Source: Cubamyces lactineus
Lineage: Eukaryota > Basidiomycota > Agaricomycetes > Polyporales > Polyporaceae
Reading direction: 5' to 3'
Assembly (NCBI GenBank): GCA_022376465.1
Contig: JACDTU010000011.1
Location: 248,001 to 312,000 of the forward strand
Length of the DNA stretch: 64,000 nucleotides
Shown: positions 57,415 to 64,000 of the stretch, piece by piece
Layout of the letters: the number at the start of each line of letters is the position of its first letter
Position numbering within the stretch: position 1 is the first letter of the stretch
The notes under the pieces: model-generated
Told to the model about the DNA's origin: nothing
Database searches by the model: none
The model's input: only the letters and a program-made list of their open reading frames with translations
Translations under genes and position numbers: made by a program

Positions 57415-60400
57415 TTAGCTTTGCGTAAGTATGACTGGTATCTCTTGAATGGACGGGGTCCGAGCTGCGGTCGGGTTGGCGAGCGGGACGCCTGCAGCAT
57501 AGCAGGAAGTGACGAGTTTCTGGTGCAGGTCCTTCCACCGCCGTCTCTGCTCTAAATACGAAGGTTCTGTCGTCAGTGTTAACTAACGGCGGGGCCCGCG
57601 CGGGAGACGCACCTGGACAGGGCCACAAGCTCATGAGGTACTGCACCGGCCGCGAGAGTGCTTTGGCAACGTCGAGGGCAAGGGGCAGCGACCGGTCATA
57701 GGACCAGAGAGTTAAGGCCCTAGAGTTGTTACGTTGCACGCGCGTGGGAGCGAGCGGGTCGCGAGGGGCATCAAACAAAAAGGTACGCAAGACGTGTACA
57801 AATCAGTGTGGGATGGCGGGGGCGGAAAACCAACGGTACAGTCAGGCACATGAACGCTGCTGTGCACAGTTCGACGGCGGCCACGTACCTCTCCATCTGG
57901 GACATGAACCAGAACAGCAGGAACGGTCGCTTCGCAAGGCTCGCCGCAGGGAGCCCCGTCACGGAGGGAAGACCCGCGTTGAGCACGCGCTTAGCCAGGG
58001 ACGCGAGGTGGGTGACTGCACGCCGCGGATTCCCAACAAAACGCGAGGGGCGAGAAAATTCGAGACCAAAGTTGCGATCAGTCAAGGCGAAATCAATGCA
58101 GAGAGCGTAAATGCACGTACGCCATTCATCCGCCTTCTTCCGGTAGAAGAGGAGATTCGCGTGCCTACAACAATTAACACCGCACTCATCAGTACACCAC
58201 CACCCACAAGTCGACAACCTGCGGAGCCGGAGGGAGAGTGTTTTACGTACGCGGTTGCTTGCGGTAAGCACCGCTGGAACTCGTACGCGATGCACATCCG
58301 CGAGCTGTTTGACAACGGCAACGGTCGGGTCGCGAACCACGTCAGATCGATCCCCAACACCGTCATAGTTAATCAAGCACGTCCCCGTCAGCATCACAAG
58401 AGTGAAGGGAGGGTGTTACGGCGACGCACTTGAATAGAAGCTCCCGGCCTTGGAACAAGAACGACCGCTCGATACCGCAGGTATGGCGTTTGAGCGCCTC
58501 CTCGATCGCGTCGATCTCCCGCCACGCTGCGAGCGCAAATTGCGCCTTCTCCGCATCGGGCATCGTCGTATCGGCGCGGACGTGGACGCAGCTGTTCCAC
58601 ATGAGCATCGCGCGCATGTAGAGCGCCCACACGGAGTCTTTATCTGGCGGTTTTACAGCGGACGGATCGCCGCTTCCGTCGGTGTACGTGAGCGACTCGC
58701 CGGGGAAGAGGAGGGCGTACTGTGGTGACGCGTTTTTGACGGCAAGTCAGAACGTTGTGCATAACTAACGGCGACATTGACGAAGAACAAGAGTAGCGAC
58801 GACGCACATTTCTGGGATCCATCAAAAATAATTGCTGCACGTGCAACTCCGGGCTCGCGGCTGTATACGAACTATGTCCTGCGGTGAGCATGACGCTGCT
58901 CCACACCAGCCGCCGACACTCCTCCTTCCTGATCTCGCTCTCCGACCACTGACTCTGCCACGTCGGCGTCATGTCCCAGAGCGGCGCATACTCGTGGACC
59001 GCCGGCCAGGTATGTCCCAGCGTGTACGACATGCAGCTGCAGGATTCACTCCGAGTCAACGACTGTGTCTGCTGCTCTGTGTGGCCGTGCAGGAGGGATA
59101 ACCGTTGCTCGGGCGACTGCGACTGGGGCAGAGGCATCGGGAAGGCCCCGCCGCCGAGAGGGTTAGTATAGATAGGCGACTGCAGCGGGGCGAGTGGGCG
59201 AGTGGCTAGCGGGGAAAGCGGCTGCTCGAGCTGCCATGGTTGTGGGGACTGAGTAGAGATGTTAGCGATGGCGAGCGGATCTGGACGCTCGCTGTGATGG
59301 GCCTGAAGAGAGAGGTCGTCCGGATAGAGCGGGTGCAAGCGATGCGCTGACGCGTCCGCAACGGAAGGCACGCTCGACGTAAAAATGGACACGCGCGGGT
59401 CCTCCGCGTCTATCGACAGCAGGCCCATACTCCGCAAGAGCGAGTCGAGCATGCCCATCGACGAGCAAACGCGTGCGGTCGAATGTAGCGGGTGAGCACA
59501 GATTTCAAAGAATGCGATGAGCTATCAAAGACGATTTTTCGACCGTCAGCCGATTTTTGTCATGGCACAGTAAGCGGGGACGCTCACCCATGCGGCTTGG
59601 ACTAGGCTGTGGTCGATCCATCGCGAGCTCAGGCTCGCCTCCAGGGCACTCTGCGCCTGGTCTCTCAGCTTCAACGCCCGGTCCCTTCCCCGGGCCCCCA
59701 ACTCTCCCTCATGGCTCCTAAAGAACGTGGAGAGCGCAAGCGCGCCCAGAATCAAACTCGGCTGGATGCCGTGGCGGGCGCGCGGATCCAGCAGCGAACC
59801 AAAGAACCGCGGCAGGTTAATGAAGTTAAGCCAGTATGGGGAGGCGCGGAAGATCGCGCGGAGATCGGCGGTGATGCTCTGCGTGGTGTTCTCTCGCACG
59901 CCGGGGGGCATCGCGAGCGCGACGTCGTCCTGGGCCCCGCCACTGTTGCCTTCGGTCGCGTACAAAACGAGCAGGGCGTCCCACCAAGTCTCACGAGTAA
60001 ACTGCAGCCCTGGGTCCGGCGCAATCACGGCCTTGTGCTCGCTGCCTCCCGCCCCGTCCTCACCGTACTCGTACTCTTCCTCGCTCCCTGCGAGGCCGAG
60101 CGGTGGTGGGAGCGAGACGGGGACGCCCACGGCATACCCCACGATTTGAGGCATGTCCGACAGAGGCGACCCAAGCGGATTCGCCTCATAAGCGGCCGCT
60201 GGGGCCTATGTGGGCAGGGTGAGCGGCAACATTGATGTCGGCTAACGAAGCTGATGGACCTACGTGCGAGTGGAGCGTTCCGTCCGGGAGGATAGTGCGG
60301 TCATGACTTTGGGAGTAGTGAGCACCGAGGTCGCCCGGGAGATTTTGGCGGTGCCTATTATACTGCCCAGGTCCGACCTCCTGGATTATGGTCAAGCCTT

Positions 60401-61376
60401 CGGGGTGGACACCGGCCTGCTCAGTCATATAGGGGTGAGCCGTTGGGCTGTACGAGATCGACTTGTAGTCAATGGGGCTTGTGCTCGCGCTCTGAGGGGA
60501 CTCCAGCGTGTGTCCAGCCGACTCTATGGGAGGCGGTCTCCTGCGCCTGCGAGGCTTTTCCGCGGGTCCTCCAGCGGACCGTTGTCGTGCCCCTGGGACT
60601 CTGTCAGGCCCGCGTCGCTTCGGCGCCGTGTCATAGGTACACTGGTTTGGATTCTCAGTCCTGCGACTGCAGTTGTGGCACACAGGCTTCGCGCCATCGC
60701 AGCGGATTTTCCGGCCGCGGCTGATAAGGTGCAAAAATTAACGATCTGATACTCATAATCCAGGGGTAAACCGGACTGACCACTGGACGCAAGCGACGTA
60801 GACACGCGTGCGTGGCTTCCCTTGAGTGGTCAGAGGCTGGTCTGGGGCTAGCTCGAGCCGTGGCTTTTCTCTCCTCGAGCGGCCGCCCGATGATCCCGAA
60901 GCGCCAGGACGCACGGAAGACGGTTGTACACTCGTGGACATGTTCGGGCCGTGGGAGGAACTCGTCGTGGGCTGCCCATGGGACATGGGGAGCTGGTACT
61001 CGGAGGGTACGCCTAGATCGTGTTGTTGCTGGTCAAGACGCGGTCTAAACCCTTCGGTAGACGGCGTAGAATATTGCCAGAGTTGTTCCCTAGATTCGCT
61101 GTGTTGTGGGGGATGCGCAAACGCGTCGCCTGCATATCCAGGACGAGTGTAATGTTGCTGCGGACTATCTTCCTGGTGGTGAAACATACCGGAGATGGAG
61201 GCCGCCGTCGCAGGGTCTACCCTCCCATGACTCGTCTCGAAGCTGGGGGTTCGCGAAGGGTACTGTGGGTACGAGTAAGAGGAGGTCCCCGGAGCCGGAG
61301 GGTATGTGGGGGAATGATCCTGGCCGGGGTAGGAGGAGCGGTGGTCGGAAAGGGGGAAAGGATGAGTGCCCGACAT
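57415..61376 (-). CDS. Zn2Cys6 transcription factor with fungal-specific regulatory domain (second)
   Basis: Nuclear regulator, start ATG 61376 (MSGTHPFPLSDHRSSYPGQD). About 190 Ser/Pro/Gln-rich residues precede the zinc cluster, which is split by an intron: RTRVYVACVQ then CRGRKIRCDGAKPVCHNCSR and NPNQC, giving the CX2CX6CX6CX2CX9C pattern. A basic GRSRREKPR lies upstream. The fungal_trans domain shows ETWWDALLVLYATEGNSGG, YWLNFINLPRFFGSLLDP, QPSLILGALALSTFFRSHEG, IRKEECRRLVWSSVMLTAGH and WALYMRAMLMWNSCVHV. I recovered the last exons from splice signals: RALTLWSYDRSLPLALDVAK, then EQRRRWKDLHQKLVTSCYAA, ending with TQS and a TAA at 57415-57417. About ten exons. Targets unknown. Confidence 0.85.
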
Positions 61377-64000
61377 CGCGTACGGAGAAGTCGTGGGGTG
61401 CTATATCGAGTTTAGACTTGGGGACTGCACCCGGGAAAACGATTGAGATGTCGCGGAGTGCGGGGAGGAATTCTGGGTTTCCGGCCGCTGTAAGAAAGGG
61501 TGAGTGGGACGAGTGGTGCTTGGCGTAGGTGGGATGTGCAGCGGTCGGGATACGCTACTGGCCTGGCGACGAAACGAGAGAGGGAAAGAGAGAGCGACTG
61601 GGGAAGACCGAGGGCGAAGGGAGAGCGAGGGCGAGGGCGGATGGATAAATAACATCTGGCGAGGCAGAAAGAAGCGGTGGCCATATTTGAATACACACTC
61701 AACGAGTCGCCTCCTTTCGGATTAGTTTGTTCATTTTCCACATTCAATTATGTAACCACGACAAGTAATTAACCCACCGAAGCGGCAGGGAAGCTCCTCC
61801 TTGTGTTCTCTCGTCCTCCCTCTTTCCGCTCTCCGTCTCTACAGATCTCCCCCGCCTCGTTCGTCCCCTCTCTTTCTCCCCATCTGCCCCGCGGCCCTTC
61901 GCCTCGGCTCCGGAGGGACGCCAAGCGCGCGCTGCAGGAGGACTGCCAGCTGTACTGAACGCCAGCCTCTGAACAGCAGGACGCTATCTGGCCGTTCGCA
62001 CTCGACTGCGCGGAGTAGGTTCAGCGCGCATCCGGCTGATTCTCAATCTCCCATCCCAGTCCCAGTCCCATTGGGCAGCTGCCGGGCCGAGCCGAGATCC
62101 GCCTGTACCAATGGGCTTCGTCCGGAGTACGTGAATTAATATTCAGAACTCTCTTCTCAGAATCTCTCCCAGGCAGAACTCTTTTCCCACCCAAGTTGCG
62201 CGCGATTCAGTGACGAGCCCTCCCCTTTCCGCCTGCCCTTTCAATTCTCGCTCAGACGCCTCGAGACGTCCGTCTTTGACATACGTCGTCCGCTCCCATG
62301 CCCGCTCTCTCCTCGCGCCATCGAGACCCTGTCCCATGCGTCTCTCCCTCATCTCTCTTTCCCGCACATGTGGACCTCCAATCCTCCAGCTTCTCGCACA
62401 GCATGCTCACCCACGCCTGCGACGGCCTAAGCCCCGTCCGCAGGTGCGCGTTATATCTCCTCTCGCTCCCTGTCACCGCGCCGTCTTGCCTTTCTATAGC
62501 CCCCGCTCCATCCATCCAAGCCTTCCCGCTCCCCCGACTCCTCTTTCGAACGTTCTCCCCTGCGCGCTTCTTGCCGGTCTACGCCACCTTGTTGGCTGTC
62601 ACTACGTTCTAGCCGCGCGTCATGACACGCGTCTGTAGTCGTACTGTACGCTGCAATCGGACTGCTATCGACAGCCCTGTCCTCACGGCGTTTGCCCACC
62701 GGACGGGGCTGGCGCGCCTGTCGGCTGGTCTCCTGCTCCTTCCTGATTCGCTCTCGGATAAAGCTCGCTGTCTCGAGCTGCTCTGTCTCATGTATCGGTG
62801 GGAGCTGGCGGCTCCTCCCTGCCCCTGCTGCTCTGCCCAGGATGGTCAAGTGCGTGCTGCGCTCCAGGCCTGTCATATCTTCCCCTCCCAGGACAACCGC
62901 CTTCCTTTGGAGCGTCGATGATAACCTTCATCCAACCAAGCTCTCTTCATCAAACGCAAAAACGCTACCACATTCCTCTCTCTGGACGGGCTCAGGATCT
63001 TCGTGTTCCATGTCCCGGACAATGTCACTTTGGCGCTCCGCGTTTGGGTAACCTCTGTCTGACAGTCAGTGCCATATGAACATACTCCGCATGTTTTTCC
63101 CACCCGTCCCCCAACCCCAGCTCTGGCACGCCTGTCAAGCCTTCCTACGTCAAACCTCGTCCGTCTAGGTGGCTCTAGCAGCATCAAGAACTTGCGAAGC
63201 AGTAAGATTATGGGGCACGTCGCCTGTTCGTTCTGGAACGAGGCTGGAATGAGGCGTACCCAATCTTATTGTGTTGAGAAGTCCCTTCCCTTAGAACTAC
63301 TGTCGCCTGCGGACGCACTAGGCTGTTTGCCGGATAGTCGTTCTCGCCGTAGAACGTCCGCGGGACGAGAGCGGCCCAAGGCCATCTTCGGCGATCAAGA
63401 TTCCAAGCTTGTAAAATGGGTGAGTACCGGACTCCCGGACGGTTGTGGGAGGCGACGACGCTCAGAACAAACAGACAGAATGCCGAGGCGTAATTAATGC
63501 CTTTAGCGACACCCTGCCGGTTCTAGACTTGGCGACATGGCGCCATGTCGACGGGCACCACGCATTAAGGGAACGTGTGCGTCCAGAGAACGGCCGTGCG
63601 AAACGTCGTGGTCCCCATCCGCTCGCTGGTGCCGTTCGCGACATGTATGTCTTTATTGCGCGTCGTCGGCGAGCGGCGCAACGCCCCGCCGGGCTTGCAT
63701 CGCGGGAGAGCCGGGAGAATGCCCGCGCCGCACGCCGGTCATGCACCTCTGCCACCCAACTTAACTCTGAGCATCCTATCAGGGCTCCTCGCGGGGCACA
63801 GGGGCCTGCGTGGTAATGCAACGGGGCGTGTTGACGTCAAGCCGCACGAAATGTGCAGTAAATATACTACGTGCTCGGGACGGGGGCGGGGGCTAGGCCC
63901 CCAGCTCCCAGCCCCCAACTGCCCGAACGCGCTGCGCTGCGACCCACATCTCGCGTCGTGAGCATCGCAGGATCGCCACCGACGCCCACAACTCCCAGTG
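61377..64000. other. Right-end region, no gene supported
   Basis: Left part is the upstream region of the Zn2Cys6 gene. From 61.8 to 62.6 kb the plus strand is CT-rich, as in a fungal leader or promoter, but no following ORF (62210-62638, 63069-63497, 63445-63816) shows a family motif or consistent splicing. A gene whose body lies beyond the right edge, or a long leader, is possible. Confidence 0.45.

Noticed and set aside
1..64000. CRISPR arrays, bacterial operons, riboswitches
   Set aside because: Spliced eukaryotic genes throughout; no direct-repeat/spacer pattern.

Overview
The window is nuclear DNA of a filamentous basidiomycete, most likely an agaricomycete; no species can be named. 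The evidence is dense GT-AG introns of roughly 45-70 nt in nearly every gene, GC-rich exons, pyrimidine-rich stretches before start codons, and fungal families (Spo71/Mug56-type PH protein, Zn2Cys6 regulators, alternative oxidase, AKT2-like hydrolase, Ure2-like GST). Gene models were built by hand from GT/AG signals and reading phase. For most of them the summed exon lengths are a multiple of three.

Layout. 1-4.1 kb: 3' part of tubulin cofactor D (minus), running off the left edge. 4.4-5.1 kb: small unrecognised protein (minus). 6.75-10.2 kb: Spo71/Mug56-like PH-domain protein. 10.4-16.5 kb: compact block with four mitochondrial-biogenesis genes (uS12m, uL29m, SDHAF1, NDUFAF6) around the SUMO ligase NSE2. 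17.1-21.1 kb: 14-exon F-box-like protein of unknown role. 23.3-25.5 kb: divergent cytosine-deaminase-like amidohydrolase, followed by microsatellites. 26.4-36.4 kb: accessory metabolic block with tandem 2-oxoglutarate/Fe(II) oxygenases, an alpha/beta hydrolase, a glutathione transferase and alternative oxidase. 36.5-41 kb: little that can be supported. 41-44.4 kb: Zn2Cys6 transcription factor. 45.1-45.9 kb: pyridoxamine-phosphate oxidase. 46-49.9 kb: no convincing gene. 50-54.1 kb: Kelch-BTB protein (Ral2-like). 54.7-56.7 kb: CHFR-like RING E3 ligase. 57.4-61.4 kb: second Zn2Cys6 regulator. 61.4-64 kb: nothing supported.

Themes. Mitochondrial function recurs: two ribosomal proteins, a complex II and a complex I assembly factor, and alternative oxidase. 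The 26-36 kb block resembles a small catabolic, detoxification or biosynthetic neighbourhood, although no backbone enzyme is present. Gene architecture is unusual in detail. Five microexons of 12-22 nt occur in five genes, both zinc clusters are split by introns, and at least three introns are 54 nt long and free of in-frame stops, so simple ORF reading gives wrong proteins for several genes.
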